Positions 34,943 through 43,998 of a stretch of 64,000 bases of DNA are shown here, one piece after another. Source of the DNA: an uncultured bacterium (lineage in GTDB: Bacteria > Pseudomonadota > Alphaproteobacteria > Sphingomonadales > Sphingomonadaceae); the NCBI GenBank assembly GCA_942636505.2, contig CALOGB020000144.1, forward strand, positions 1-64,000. Direction: 5' to 3'. A program made the translations under genes and the position numbers. The notes below the pieces were generated by a model. It made no database searches. It saw only the letters and a program-made list of their open reading frames with translations, and was not told where the DNA came from. The stretch's first letter is position 1, and each line of letters opens with the position of its first letter.

Positions 34943-35932
34943 TCAGACAGTTACGACGATCTTGCCGATCTGTTCGTTGGATTCGAGGAAACGCGTCGCT
35001 TCCTGGATCTGATCAAACGGGAAGGTCCGCGACACCAAAGGATCGAGCTTACCACTTTCCAAACCCTCGGTGATGAAGGCCTTAGCTCGCGCAAGCGCGT
35101 CGTCATCGCCGACAATCTCGGTGTAGAGGTAGCCCTTGATCGTGAGGCTCTTGCCTAGCACCGCGAATTGCGGGAACGGACCGTCGTCCGGGCTTAGGGC
35201 GCCGTATTCCAGCAGAATACCGCCCACGGCCATGACCTCGGCAAACTGTGCAATCGCAGGACCGCCGATCGGATCGAACACCACGCGGGCACCCTTTCCG
35301 CCAGTGATCTCCTTCATGCGCGCTGCCAGATCGCCGTCGGCGGTGGCGATCACATGATGAGCACCGGCATCAGTCAGCGCCTGCGCCTTGGCGTTCGTAC
35401 GGGTGGTCGCAATCACCGTCGCCCCGACGCTGCGAGCCACCTGGATCGCCGCGATGCCGACGCTGCTCGATGCGGCTGACACAATGACGAAGTCCGCTGC
35501 GGTGACCTTCGCCTGATCGATCAGCGCACCCCAGGCGGTGACATACTGCATCCAGGAGGCGGCTGCCTTCTCGAAGGAGAGAGCGGTGGGATGCTTGACG
35601 ACGTAGCGCGCCGGGATGTTGATAATCTCGCCGTAGGTCGACCAGCGCGACATATCGAGCGTCGGGATCACGCTAACGGCGTCGCCCTCCGCGAAGCCTG
35701 ACACGTCGCTGCCGGTGGTTGTGACCGTGCCTGCGGCCTCGTAGCCGAGCCGCGATGGGAACTCCGCTTCTTGCAGGTAAGCGCCGTTGCGGAACATTAC
35801 CTCTGCGCGGTTCAAGCCGATCGCTTTAACTGCGATCTGCACCTCATCGGCAGCAGGTGCGGGAACCTCAATGTCATCGATGCACAGCACGTCTGCGGGG
35901 CCGTATTCGTGAAAGCGTACAACGCGGGTCAT
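34943..35932 (-). CDS. zinc-independent MDR/quinone oxidoreductase family protein
   Basis: The 329-residue medium-chain reductase has an N-terminal GroES-like half (AIGLNRAEVMFRNGAY, GYEAAGTV) and a Rossmann half with VSAASSSVGIAAIQVARSVG. There is no Cys/His zinc ligand set, so it belongs with NADPH:quinone reductases rather than zinc alcohol dehydrogenases. It is 59 bases upstream-adjacent to an F420-type NADP oxidoreductase on the same strand and probably in its operon, under the HxlR regulator at 36846 (inference). Confidence 0.9.
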   Translation of the reverse strand: MTRVVRFHEYGPADVLCIDDIEVPAPAADEVQIAVKAIGLNRAEVMFRNGAYLQEAEFPSRLGYEAAGTVTTTGSDVSGFAEGDAVSVIPTLDMSRWSTYGEIINIPARYVVKHPTALSFEKAAASWMQYVTAWGALIDQAKVTAADFVIVSAASSSVGIAAIQVARSVGATVIATTRTNAKAQALTDAGAHHVIATADGDLAARMKEITGGKGARVVFDPIGGPAIAQFAEVMAVGGILLEYGALSPDDGPFPQFAVLGKSLTIKGYLYTEIVGDDDALARAKAFITEGLESGKLDPLVSRTFPFDQIQEATRFLESNEQIGKIVVTV

Positions 35933-35991
35933 GGTCTGATCCTCTAATAGATAGATGGCTATATTTTGGAATGGAGCGGTTCGTGCGGCGT

Positions 35992-36738
35992 TTACATATT
36001 GATGGCGCGGACGAGGCGAACGCCCCAGTCCTCGTCAGGGTTCGTGGTTCCGTCACCCAACCGCTCCTGCATCACCGCGACAGCCAGGTCCCGACGCTTG
36101 GGAAGCCTGTCCTTCTCCGCAGCGTCGAGAGCCGCAGGAATCTCGGCAAGGGTCAGGTCAGTGCAGTAGACTGGCGCGCCGGCCTGTTGACGCCACGAGG
36201 CCGCCAGCGAGCCGGCATCGAAGGCATCCAGGCCGGTATCGCTGACCAGTTCCATCGTGATTTGCCGATCGCGCTCACGATCCGCTGCAACGGGAATGGC
36301 GATCCGGTCCGGTGAACCTGCCGGCTTGCCCTTCTTTGCGAGCGATGCGGAGCCGATCGCATTCCATGCCTTTGCGATCGGGCGGCCAAGTTGCTGAGCC
36401 ACCCACAGGCTTTCGACCTGTCCGTCCTCGATCGCCTGGATCTTGGAGTCCCGGAACGGGTAATAGTTGGAGGTGTCGATCACCACCGTCTCGTCAGGCA
36501 GGCGAGCCACCAACGGTGCAATTGCGGCAATACGGTTGAGAGGTATCGAGAGGATGACGACCTCGACGTCGGTCAGCGCATCCTCCGTCGTCACGGCGCG
36601 GGCGCCGGCTGACAGGAGCTCGGGATCGATCGTCTCGGGCCCGCGCGAGTTGGCCACCTTTACCTCATGGCCCGCCTCGCTCAACCTGGTGACGAGTGTC
36701 TTGCCGATGTGCCCTGTCCCAAGAATGCCGATCTTCAT
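35992..36738 (-). CDS. NADP oxidoreductase, coenzyme-F420-dependent type
   Basis: The 248-residue protein starts at the ATG at 36738 with MKIGILGTGHIGKTL, a Rossmann GxGxxG. Then come KVANSRGPETI, a dinucleotide-phosphate loop, VVILSIPLNRIAAI, and VVIDTSNYYPFRD. It resembles the NAD(P)-binding enzymes annotated as F420-dependent oxidoreductases, which in proteobacteria act on unknown substrates with NADPH. It is divergent from an HxlR-type regulator with tandem operator-like repeats between them. Confidence 0.85.
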   Translation of the reverse strand: MKIGILGTGHIGKTLVTRLSEAGHEVKVANSRGPETIDPELLSAGARAVTTEDALTDVEVVILSIPLNRIAAIAPLVARLPDETVVIDTSNYYPFRDSKIQAIEDGQVESLWVAQQLGRPIAKAWNAIGSASLAKKGKPAGSPDRIAIPVAADRERDRQITMELVSDTGLDAFDAGSLAASWRQQAGAPVYCTDLTLAEIPAALDAAEKDRLPKRRDLAVAVMQERLGDGTTNPDEDWGVRLVRAINM

Positions 36739-36807
36739 GTGTCGTTCCTCTGCGATCATTGCTTCGCACCGGGAATTATGGTCAGGTACCAGAAGTGACA
36801 AGAACCT

Positions 36808-36840
36808 ACCGAAAGGTGAGTTACCCACCAAAAGGTAAGT
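36808..36840. promoter_or_regulatory. tandem 14-base direct repeats, candidate HxlR operator
   Basis: ACCGAAAGGTGAGT (36808-36821) and ACCAAAAGGTAAGT (36827-36840) match at 12 of 14 positions and start 19 bases apart, close to two helical turns. They lie between the divergent oxidoreductase and HxlR genes, just before the HxlR ATG. Confidence 0.55.
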
Positions 36841-36845
36841 AGCCT

Positions 36846-37226
36846 ATGCAGCGTGACTGGCAATGCGAGGACCCACAGCAGCAGCTTGTCTGGGCTGCGG
36901 CGACCAGCTAGGCCCTCCGCGTCCTGGAGGGAAAGTGGAAAATGGTGATCATCTTCCAACTGTTTGCTGCACGAGCGCCTTTGCGCTTCTCCGAGCTGGA
37001 ACGACGTGTCGAAGGCGTGAATCAGAAGATGCTGATTCAACAGCTGAAAGAACTGGAGAAGGACGGGATCGTCACCCGGACGATCTATCCTCAAGTTCCG
37101 CCCAGGGTCGAATACGCGCTTAGTGAGATCGGCCTGGCGCTCGGGCCGTCAATTGAAGCTCTTATCGATTGGACATTCATGCGGCGTGAGACCGAGACGA
37201 CGGCTAGATCGGGCAAGCAAGAGTAA
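36846..37226 (+). pseudogene. HxlR-family regulator with in-frame amber codon
   Basis: From the ATG at 36846 the frame reads MQRDWQCEDP, with an early Cys as in many HxlR proteins, then hits TAG at 36909. It continues in the same frame as ALRVLEGKWKMVIIFQLF, LRFSELERRVEGVNQKML, LKELEKDGIVTRTIYPQVPP and RVEYALSEIG, the winged helix of HxlR regulators. A GGAGGGA 9 bases before the ATG at 36942 could restart translation, giving 94 residues that lack the first helix. So the gene is nonsense-mutated, or works from the internal start, or the TAG is an error. Confidence 0.75.
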
Positions 37227-37288
37227 CTATCGCTGAGACGGCAGCCAATTCAATTATAGCACCGAAAGCGGAATGGCCGCTTTCCTCC

Positions 37289-38817
37289 GATTGTGTTGAA
37301 AAAGCCGGTATCGGCCGCGGGCAGGCGCGTGGTTTGAAACAGAGCTAGGCACGCGCGGCGCCTCAGGCGGGTGCCATCTGCGACGGCATCGGGATCAACT
37401 TGGCCATCTTGCGGAGGTTCTGGGCGGTAGCGGCGAGGAGGAACTCGTCTTTTGCGCCGTTGGGACCTCGCAGGCGCAATCGATCCAGCTTCAGGATGCG
37501 TTTGAGGTGCGCAAACAGCATCTCGACCTTCTTCCGCTGGCGACGGGACGTCACATACGCGTCCGTGGTGGCAATATCGCGGGCCAGGTCGCGAGCGCCT
37601 TCGTGGATGGAGCGCGTGACCTTGCGGGCCGGCATGTTGGGCGTGCAGCGTTGCCGCAGGTCGCAGCCGGCGCAGTCCTGCTGCCGGGCGCGATAGCGGA
37701 TGAAGCCGTCCTGGCCGACATCGCCGCGGGCCTGCGTGAAGTTGCGGTTGCGGGGGCGCAGGCGGTTGCCGGCGGGACAGACATAGCTGTCATCGTCCAG
37801 ATCATAGCGGAAGTTTGCCCGCGCGAAGGTGCCGTCGCGGCGGACCGACTTGTCGAACACGGGGATGTGCGGGTGGATGTCGCGCTCGTGGACGAGCCAT
37901 GCGAGCATCTCGGCTGAGCCATAACCGGTGTCCGCCGCCAGCCGTTCGGGCCAGACGCCGAAGCGGTCCTGCACGCGCTCGATCATCCGCTTGCAGGCGG
38001 TTACCTCGGCCTGCCGGATCGCGGTGCTCGCTTCCACGTCCATGATGACGGCATGGTCGAGATCGATGAGGTAGTTGGTCGAGTAGGCGTAATAGGCCTG
38101 CCCGCCATGCGCGCAGGTCCAGCGCGACGCCGGATCCGCCGGCGCCAGAAACTTCGGCACCACCGGCGTGGCCGCCCCGAATGCGGCATCGTCGAGGACG
38201 GCAAGATACTCGCGAACGGCACGCGTGTCGGCGTCTGGTGGCAGGCCCTCGCTACCCGGGCCGCCAGTCTGACGATTGGCATCGGCCCGGATGAGGCTGG
38301 CATCGACCGCGAAGCCTTCGCCACCGACCAGCCCCTCGGCCATGCATCGCTCGACCGTCGTTTCGAACAGCCGGCGCAGCAGGTCGCTGTCGCGGAAACG
38401 GCCATGGCGGTTCTTCGAGAAGGTAGAATGGTCGGGCACGTCGCCCTCCAGCCCGAGCCGGCAGAACCAGCGATAGGCCAGGTTCAGATGCACCTCGTCG
38501 CACAACCGGCGCTCGGAACGGATCCCCATGCAGTAGCCGATGATGAGCATGCGGATCATCAGCTCGGGGTCGATCGATGGCCGTCCCATCTCGCTGTAGA
38601 ACGGCTTCAGATGTTCGCGGATGCCCGACAGGTCCACGAACCGGTCGATCGACCGCAGCATGTGGTCCGTCGGCACATGCCGCTCCAGACTGAAGCTGTA
38701 GAACAGCGCTTCCTGCGCTACCGTCCGCTCGCCCATCATCGGCCCGTCTCCGCTCACCTCGCGAAGATTGAATCAGACCACCGACACTACTGCAAGGCCG
38801 ACTTTTTCAACACAATC
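37289..38817 (-). mobile_element. IS1182-family insertion sequence, complete
   Basis: The element is bounded by GATTGTGTTGAAAAAGCCGG at 37289 and its inverted counterpart GATTGTGTTGAAAAAGTCGG ending at 38817 (one mismatch in 20). CTCC is duplicated at 37285-37288 and 38818-38821. Length 1529 bases with one intact transposase gene, so likely recent. Confidence 0.9.
37363..38757 (-). CDS. IS1182-family transposase
   Basis: The 464-residue transposase opens with the family's LFYSFSLERHVPTDHMLRSI and RMLIIGYCMGIRSERRLCDE segments (DUF772 type). The catalytic core has FAVDASLIRADA with the first Asp, LAADTGYGSAEML with the second and KKVEMLFAHLKRIL with the Glu. An inserted Cys-rich region (CAGCDLRQRC) typical of this family lies before the Glu. 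Intact. Confidence 0.94.
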   Translation of the reverse strand: MSGDGPMMGERTVAQEALFYSFSLERHVPTDHMLRSIDRFVDLSGIREHLKPFYSEMGRPSIDPELMIRMLIIGYCMGIRSERRLCDEVHLNLAYRWFCRLGLEGDVPDHSTFSKNRHGRFRDSDLLRRLFETTVERCMAEGLVGGEGFAVDASLIRADANRQTGGPGSEGLPPDADTRAVREYLAVLDDAAFGAATPVVPKFLAPADPASRWTCAHGGQAYYAYSTNYLIDLDHAVIMDVEASTAIRQAEVTACKRMIERVQDRFGVWPERLAADTGYGSAEMLAWLVHERDIHPHIPVFDKSVRRDGTFARANFRYDLDDDSYVCPAGNRLRPRNRNFTQARGDVGQDGFIRYRARQQDCAGCDLRQRCTPNMPARKVTRSIHEGARDLARDIATTDAYVTSRRQRKKVEMLFAHLKRILKLDRLRLRGPNGAKDEFLLAATAQNLRKMAKLIPMPSQMAPA

Positions 38818-38920
38818 CTCCCAACCCAGACATTCCCGAAATTCGATCGTTTATGAGATAAGCTCGGACGCCGGAACCCTCGTATATTCTTCTGCGCTAT
38901 AGCCATGAAGGAGAGACGGC

Positions 38921-39286
38921 ATGGACGACCAGCGCGTGTGGGAATTCGAAGGTAGCCTATGGGATGCCAGCGACGAGCATTACCAGAACCGGATCGACGA
39001 GGAGATCGTCATGGTTTTGCCCCGGCCGCCTTATGTCTTCCAGGGGCAGGAAGCGAAGGATGCGGTGAAGGCTACGCCCGATTGGGATACGGTCGAGCTA
39101 TCGGATCGACGAGTGTCACGACCTCAAGAGGGCCTCATCGTCGTTGCCTACACCGCGCGATGCGCGAGCGGCGACGAGAAGTACGAGGCGCATTGCACCT
39201 CGACTTTGCGGATGCGGGGACACGACGATTGGCTGGTCGTCCAACATCAGCAGACACCACCCTTGACCGCCAGCGTCGAAGCCTGA
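38921..39286 (+). CDS. DUF4440/SnoaL-like (NTF2-fold) protein
   Basis: The 121-residue protein has an N-terminal helix (VWEFEGSLWDASDEHYQNRI), MVLPRPPYVFQGQEAKDAVK, and a series of strands ending in DDWLVVQHQQTPP, the pattern of DUF4440 NTF2-fold proteins. It is probably a small ligand-binding or isomerase-like protein of unknown substrate. GGAGAGAC precedes the ATG. Confidence 0.8.
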   Translation: MDDQRVWEFEGSLWDASDEHYQNRIDEEIVMVLPRPPYVFQGQEAKDAVKATPDWDTVELSDRRVSRPQEGLIVVAYTARCASGDEKYEAHCTSTLRMRGHDDWLVVQHQQTPPLTASVEA

Positions 39287-39384
39287 CCGCTGGGTTGCCG
39301 TTGCGCCTGATACATACCTGTAACAGGCGCAACGGTACTGAACCGGGAGTCAGCGCCCTCATTGCTGGTGTAATCCCAACAGCC

Positions 39385-40029
39385 TCAACTGCGACCGGTT
39401 ATCGCGACCAATGGATCGCCCAGGCGACCGTCGGCGAGTAAGGAAGCCGTGGCATCGCGAAACCCTGCTGTTTCCAGATAGAGGCGGACAAGCGAGGCGT
39501 GCCCCTGTGTATCAAGAGAGCGCCAGACCGCCACGGCCTTGGTCGGGAAGCAGCGGTTCGAGAAGCTTATGATGACGCGGCCTTCCGGCTTCAGCACACG
39601 ACGAACCTCGCGCAGTACCGCCAGGGGGTGTTGCAGATATTGAACGCCGACACAGATCAGTACGGCATCGTAGCGCGCGTCCTCTTCGGACAGGTCAGGC
39701 ACATCGTTCAGGTTCTGGACGAACCAGCGATCGAGGCGCGGATTGGCCGCGAGTTCCTCTGGGTTCATGCCGTGGCCGACGACCTCGGCATAGGCGACGT
39801 CGTCCGGCAGGTGGCTGACCCAGCTCGACATGAGGTCGAGCACCCGCCCGCCAGCGGGGATCGCATCGCGGTACAGGCTGGTCAGCGCGCCGACAGCTGC
39901 CTCGTCAATGTGCGTGACTAAACGCGGGGGTGCGTAGAAGCCAAGATCGTCGCCATCATCCTGACGGTCGAAGGCATGCGCCGGCAATCCCAACTCGATC
40001 GCTTCGGTCACGCGGTGAACCCCTGCCAA
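39385..40029 (-). CDS. class I SAM-dependent methyltransferase
   Basis: The 214-residue protein has a GGRVLDLMSSWVSHLP SAM-binding motif I, the acidic strand AYAEVVGHGMNPEEL, RYDAVLICVGVQYLQHP and VLKPEGRVIISFSNRCF, as in small SAM methyltransferases of the ubiE type. Unusual: the motif I loop is DLMSSWVS instead of the usual D-x-G-x-G-x-G. Substrate unknown. Confidence 0.82.
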   Translation of the reverse strand: MAGVHRVTEAIELGLPAHAFDRQDDGDDLGFYAPPRLVTHIDEAAVGALTSLYRDAIPAGGRVLDLMSSWVSHLPDDVAYAEVVGHGMNPEELAANPRLDRWFVQNLNDVPDLSEEDARYDAVLICVGVQYLQHPLAVLREVRRVLKPEGRVIISFSNRCFPTKAVAVWRSLDTQGHASLVRLYLETAGFRDATASLLADGRLGDPLVAITGRS

Positions 40030-40111
40030 GTAAACCAGCCGGTATTTGCGACCACATCGTCCGTTTGTAGCCGTATGCCCAAGCGCACCGCGAGATAGCG
40101 GTCGTCCTCAA

Positions 40112-41089
40112 TCACCGGCGACGGCCCAGCCATACACCGACCCCCGCAAGGCCGAGAACCGCCATACCGCCCGCTGCGGCTGCCACCTTGCGCCCCCGGT
40201 GTGGATCGCGTCGGCCACCATCAGAACCGGCCGGGACGCCATGTTCGAACAACACCCCATCGCTGTCGTTGCCGTCGGCCGCGCGGGCTGACCAGGTGTC
40301 GAGGAAGCCGCTCATGATCGCCGCCAGCAGGTTCGGCGCCGCGAACTCGCCAAGTTTGAATGCGATTGCCGGCGCGCCGACGGCGGTAAGGTTACGAGGG
40401 TGCGTGGCGAGCCGCACGACTGCCTTCGCCACCGTCTCCGGTGCGAGCGAACCGGGGGGAAGCGAAAGCCGGGCACCGGTATAGTTGCCGGCATGGTCCA
40501 CGCCGGGCGTATCGACGAAGGTCGGGCAGACGTCGCATATGTGAATGTGCGGGCGCTTCGATACCTCACCGCGCAAGGCCGAGCTGAACCCGCGCAACCC
40601 GAACTTACTCGCCGAGTAGGCCGCAGCGTACGGCGTGGCGACAAAACCGCCCGCCGAAATCATGTTTACCCAAGTGCCGTGATCCTGCGCGAGGAAGATC
40701 GGCAGTACGGCATGGACGTCGTTCATGTGGGCGACAAGGTTAACATCGACGACACGGGCGTGATCCGCGATCGGGACGTCTTCGTACCGGCCAAGCACAC
40801 CGACGCCTTCACAGCTGAACCACAGGTCAATGCCACCGAGCAGATCGCGCGCCTCAGCGGCGAATGCGGCCACTGCGCCTGCGTCGGTGCAATCTACCGG
40901 TCGGACGATTGCGCTGCCGCCAGCTTCGACGCAGCGCAGCGCGACGTCGTCCAGCCCGTCCTTGCCGCGAGCCCCTAGGACAAGCCGCGCTCCCGCTTTA
41001 GCGAAAGCCACTGCTGTTGCCGCGCCGATACCACTCGAAGCGCCGGTAATCACTACGCGGCGCCCGGCCAGGTTACGATCAGCGCTCAT
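40112..41089 (-). CDS. SDR-family oxidoreductase with C-terminal membrane anchor
   Basis: From the ATG at 41089 the 325-residue protein has VITGASSGIGAATAVAF for NAD(P) binding, VNLVAHMNDVHAVLP, MISAGG with the catalytic Ser, and YSASKFGLR with Tyr and Lys. The first 250 residues are a standard SDR. The last 20 form a hydrophobic helix (GMAVLGLAGVGVWLG) ending in RRR, so it is probably tail-anchored in the inner membrane. It is divergent from the glucose dehydrogenase. Confidence 0.87.
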   Translation of the reverse strand: MSADRNLAGRRVVITGASSGIGAATAVAFAKAGARLVLGARGKDGLDDVALRCVEAGGSAIVRPVDCTDAGAVAAFAAEARDLLGGIDLWFSCEGVGVLGRYEDVPIADHARVVDVNLVAHMNDVHAVLPIFLAQDHGTWVNMISAGGFVATPYAAAYSASKFGLRGFSSALRGEVSKRPHIHICDVCPTFVDTPGVDHAGNYTGARLSLPPGSLAPETVAKAVVRLATHPRNLTAVGAPAIAFKLGEFAAPNLLAAIMSGFLDTWSARAADGNDSDGVLFEHGVPAGSDGGRRDPHRGRKVAAAAGGMAVLGLAGVGVWLGRRR

Positions 41090-41366
41090 CGGACGATGCT
41101 CAAGGCGGCTGCGTTTACACCTACGGGAAGACAACGCGAGCGCATCAGACGAACTGTCTTATCATCATGCATAGGCACTCAACGTCCCGGAGGCGCTGGG
41201 GTGTCCGCCTGACACCGCGAGATGTTCTATAAAGTGATCCCAGCCAATGTGACAAAAGTTTCATCCGGACGTCTCCTTTTAAACTCCGCGACACGTCTAC
41301 GGTGCCTGCTGCACCGCCTCCCTAGATACCGCTGTCGTGGGGTAGGCATGACGCGCGGAGCCGCTG

Positions 41367-43766
41367 ATGACCCATGTCCGTCACCCTGCCCGATGGCCTC
41401 ATATCCTGGCCGTTATCATTGGCGTCGTTGGGCTTCTCAACCTTGTCGGCGGTGTGTGGCTCGCAACGTTAGGCGGCAGCCTGTTCTACATCGTTGCCGG
41501 CTTTGCGATGTTGGCGACGGCCGTGTTGCTTTGGCGCAGGCGTGTACTCGCTTTGCACGTGTTTACCGCGCTGGTCCTCGGCACGGTGATCTGGGCATGG
41601 GTAGAGATCGGCGCCGATTGGTGGCCGCTTGTGCCACGCGGCGACCTGATCTTCGTCTTCGGTGCGTTGCTGGCTCTCCCTTGGACGGTTAAGCGCCTTA
41701 CGCCCGGCGTGTCATGGACACGAGGCGCCGGTCCGCTGACTGCCGCACTAGGCATAGCCGTCGTGTTCGGCGCTGTCTCACTGACGCGCGATGTGCACAA
41801 TCTTGACGGTAGCCTGCCGGGGCCGCGCAACGCGCTTGCCGCGAACCTGCACGGCGTGCCCGATGACGATTGGCAGGCCTATGCGCGCAGCTGGTACGGT
41901 GACAAGTTCTCGCCGCTCACACAGATCACGCCGGCCAATGTCGGCAATCTGAAAGTCGCCTGGCAATTGCGTACTGGCGACATGAAGCGCGACACCGACC
42001 CCGGTGAGACGACGTACGAGATGACGCCGATCAAGGTTGGGGACACGGTGTACCTGTGCACGCCGCACAACTGGGTCATCGCGGTCGATGCCGAGACCGG
42101 CAAGGAACGCTGGCGCTTCGATCCGAAGATCGCGACATCGCAGAAGAACATGCAGCACCTCACATGCCGCGGTGTCTCCTACTGGGATAGTACGAAGGCG
42201 GGCTTACCTAGCGCTACGAGCGTCGGCGACTGCCCACAGCGCATTATCCTGGCCACGAATGACAGCCGGCTGATCGCGCTCGATCCGCGAACGGGGGCGC
42301 TGTGTCGCAGCTTTGGTCAGAACGGTACCGTCAGCCTGCTGCCGGGTCAGCCGCACTACAACGAGGGCTGGTATCAGGTGACCTCAGCGCCACTGGTCGC
42401 AAAGGGGCTTATCATCACTGGCGGCGCAGTGTTCGATAACATCGCCACCAAGGTCCCGTCCGGCGTCATCCGGGGATATGATGCAGCGTCCGGGCGGCTC
42501 GTCTGGAACTTTGATCCGGGCAACCCTAGCGACACCGCGCCACTGGGTACGGGGAAACAGTACACACCGTCATCTCCCAACAGCTGGAGCACGCCGGCAG
42601 CCGATGAGGCGCTTGGCCTGATCTATCTGCCGATGGGCATGGGGGCGGTCGATCAGTGGGGTGGCAACCGCCCTGCTACCACCGAGCGATTTGCAACCTC
42701 GGTCCTCGCGCTCGACATAATGACTGGCCGACCGCGCTGGATCTACCAGACCGTGCATCACGATCTGTGGGACATGGACGTGCCGGCGCAGCCAGCGCTG
42801 GTTGACCTGACACTGCCTGGCCGCGGCAGAGTGCCGGCGCTGGTCCAGTCGACCAAGACTGGCAATCTGTTCGTGCTTGATCGCCGGACTGGCAAACCGA
42901 TCTTTCCAGCGCCCGAACGCGCGGTGCCAGCCGGTGCCGCGCCCGGCGACCACACATCGCCGACCCAGCCCTTCTCTTCGATATCGCTGATGCCGGCGCC
43001 GGCGCGTGAGACGGACATGTGGGGCACGACAATGCTCGACCAGCTCTGGTGTCGGATCCGCTTCAAGTCGCTCGACTATCGCGGGCCGTTCACGCCACCC
43101 TCGTTGAAAGGCTCTCTCGTTTTTCCAGGAAACTTCGGTGTCATGGACTGGGGCGGTATCTCGATCGACCCGGTGCGGCAGGTTATCTTCGCCCATCCAA
43201 ACTACGTGGCGTTCGTTGACCGACTGGTGCCAAGTCGCGACGATAGTGGTGGCCCCAACGAACGCGGGCCGTCCGGCGGATCGGATCGGCGCGGATCGCA
43301 AGAGCAGGGTTATAATCCCAACACAGGCGCGCCGTTCGCGGTCGACATGAACCCGTTCCTGTCGTTTGCCGGCCTGCCCTGTCAGGCGCCGCCCTGGGGC
43401 TATGTCGCCGGCATTGACCTGACCACGGGCAAGAAGGTCTGGGAGCATAAGAACGGCACGATCCGCGACGAGACGATCCTGCCGCTGCCGTTCAAGATGG
43501 GTGTACCATCGCTCGGCGGGCCAATCACAACTGCGAGCGGTGTCGCGTTCATGGCTGCGGCGATCGACAACTACGTTCGCGCTTACGACACCCGGACGGG
43601 TAAGGTCTTGTGGCGAGCCCGGCTACCCGCTGGTGGACAGGCAACGCCAATGTCGTATCGCTCTACCGCGAGCGGTCGACAGTTTGTTGTCGTTGTGGCG
43701 GGTGGCCATGGTTCGCTCGGCACGAAGCTCGGCGATCACGTCATCGCGTATGCGTTGCCAAAGTAG
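41367..43766 (+). CDS. gcd: membrane-bound PQQ-dependent glucose dehydrogenase
   Basis: The 799-residue quinoprotein equals E. coli Gcd in size. Residues about 10-145 give five transmembrane helices. Then comes the periplasmic PQQ propeller: DDWQAYARSWYGDKFSPLTQ, NVGNLKVAWQLRTGD, CTPHNWVIAVDAETGKERW, GYDAASGRLVWNFDPGNP, TTERFATSVLALD, VHHDLWDMDVPAQPALVDL and the closing KVLWRARLPAGGQATPMSY. It oxidises glucose to gluconolactone in the periplasm and passes electrons to ubiquinone. PQQ synthesis genes are not in the window. Confidence 0.92.
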   Translation: MTHVRHPARWPHILAVIIGVVGLLNLVGGVWLATLGGSLFYIVAGFAMLATAVLLWRRRVLALHVFTALVLGTVIWAWVEIGADWWPLVPRGDLIFVFGALLALPWTVKRLTPGVSWTRGAGPLTAALGIAVVFGAVSLTRDVHNLDGSLPGPRNALAANLHGVPDDDWQAYARSWYGDKFSPLTQITPANVGNLKVAWQLRTGDMKRDTDPGETTYEMTPIKVGDTVYLCTPHNWVIAVDAETGKERWRFDPKIATSQKNMQHLTCRGVSYWDSTKAGLPSATSVGDCPQRIILATNDSRLIALDPRTGALCRSFGQNGTVSLLPGQPHYNEGWYQVTSAPLVAKGLIITGGAVFDNIATKVPSGVIRGYDAASGRLVWNFDPGNPSDTAPLGTGKQYTPSSPNSWSTPAADEALGLIYLPMGMGAVDQWGGNRPATTERFATSVLALDIMTGRPRWIYQTVHHDLWDMDVPAQPALVDLTLPGRGRVPALVQSTKTGNLFVLDRRTGKPIFPAPERAVPAGAAPGDHTSPTQPFSSISLMPAPARETDMWGTTMLDQLWCRIRFKSLDYRGPFTPPSLKGSLVFPGNFGVMDWGGISIDPVRQVIFAHPNYVAFVDRLVPSRDDSGGPNERGPSGGSDRRGSQEQGYNPNTGAPFAVDMNPFLSFAGLPCQAPPWGYVAGIDLTTGKKVWEHKNGTIRDETILPLPFKMGVPSLGGPITTASGVAFMAAAIDNYVRAYDTRTGKVLWRARLPAGGQATPMSYRSTASGRQFVVVVAGGHGSLGTKLGDHVIAYALPK

Positions 43767-43784
43767 AAATCTCGAGAGCGCAGG

Positions 43785-43812
43785 CATTGGTGGCAGTTTG
43801 AAGCCACCAATG
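43785..43812. terminator. 10-base hairpin after gcd
   Basis: CATTGGTGGC (43785-43794) and GCCACCAATG (43803-43812) pair perfectly around an 8-base loop, 19 bases after the gcd stop. CAGG and CCTG flank it. There is no T-run, but placement fits a terminator. Confidence 0.55.
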
Positions 43813-43867
43813 ACCTGCTTGTCGGCTGCTAAGGACTACCCCCTGCTCGACGGAAGGGCTGACCGCC

Positions 43868-43902
43868 TGATTGCAGCACGTTGACGCCACGTGCTGCAAT
43901 CA
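43868..43902. repeat. 14-base perfect inverted repeat upstream of the pao operon
   Basis: TGATTGCAGCACGT (43868-43881) and ACGTGCTGCAATCA (43889-43902) with a 7-base spacer lie 97 bases before the aldehyde oxidoreductase start. It could be an operator for a dimeric regulator or a second terminator. Confidence 0.55.
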
Positions 43903-43998
43903 TAGCAGGCGCAGGACGACCGATCTAAGCGCTTTAGCTAAGCGTCTGTTTCGGTTACGAATGTCTGGTACGGCAGATGCCCGTCCGGAGAGTTTCTG

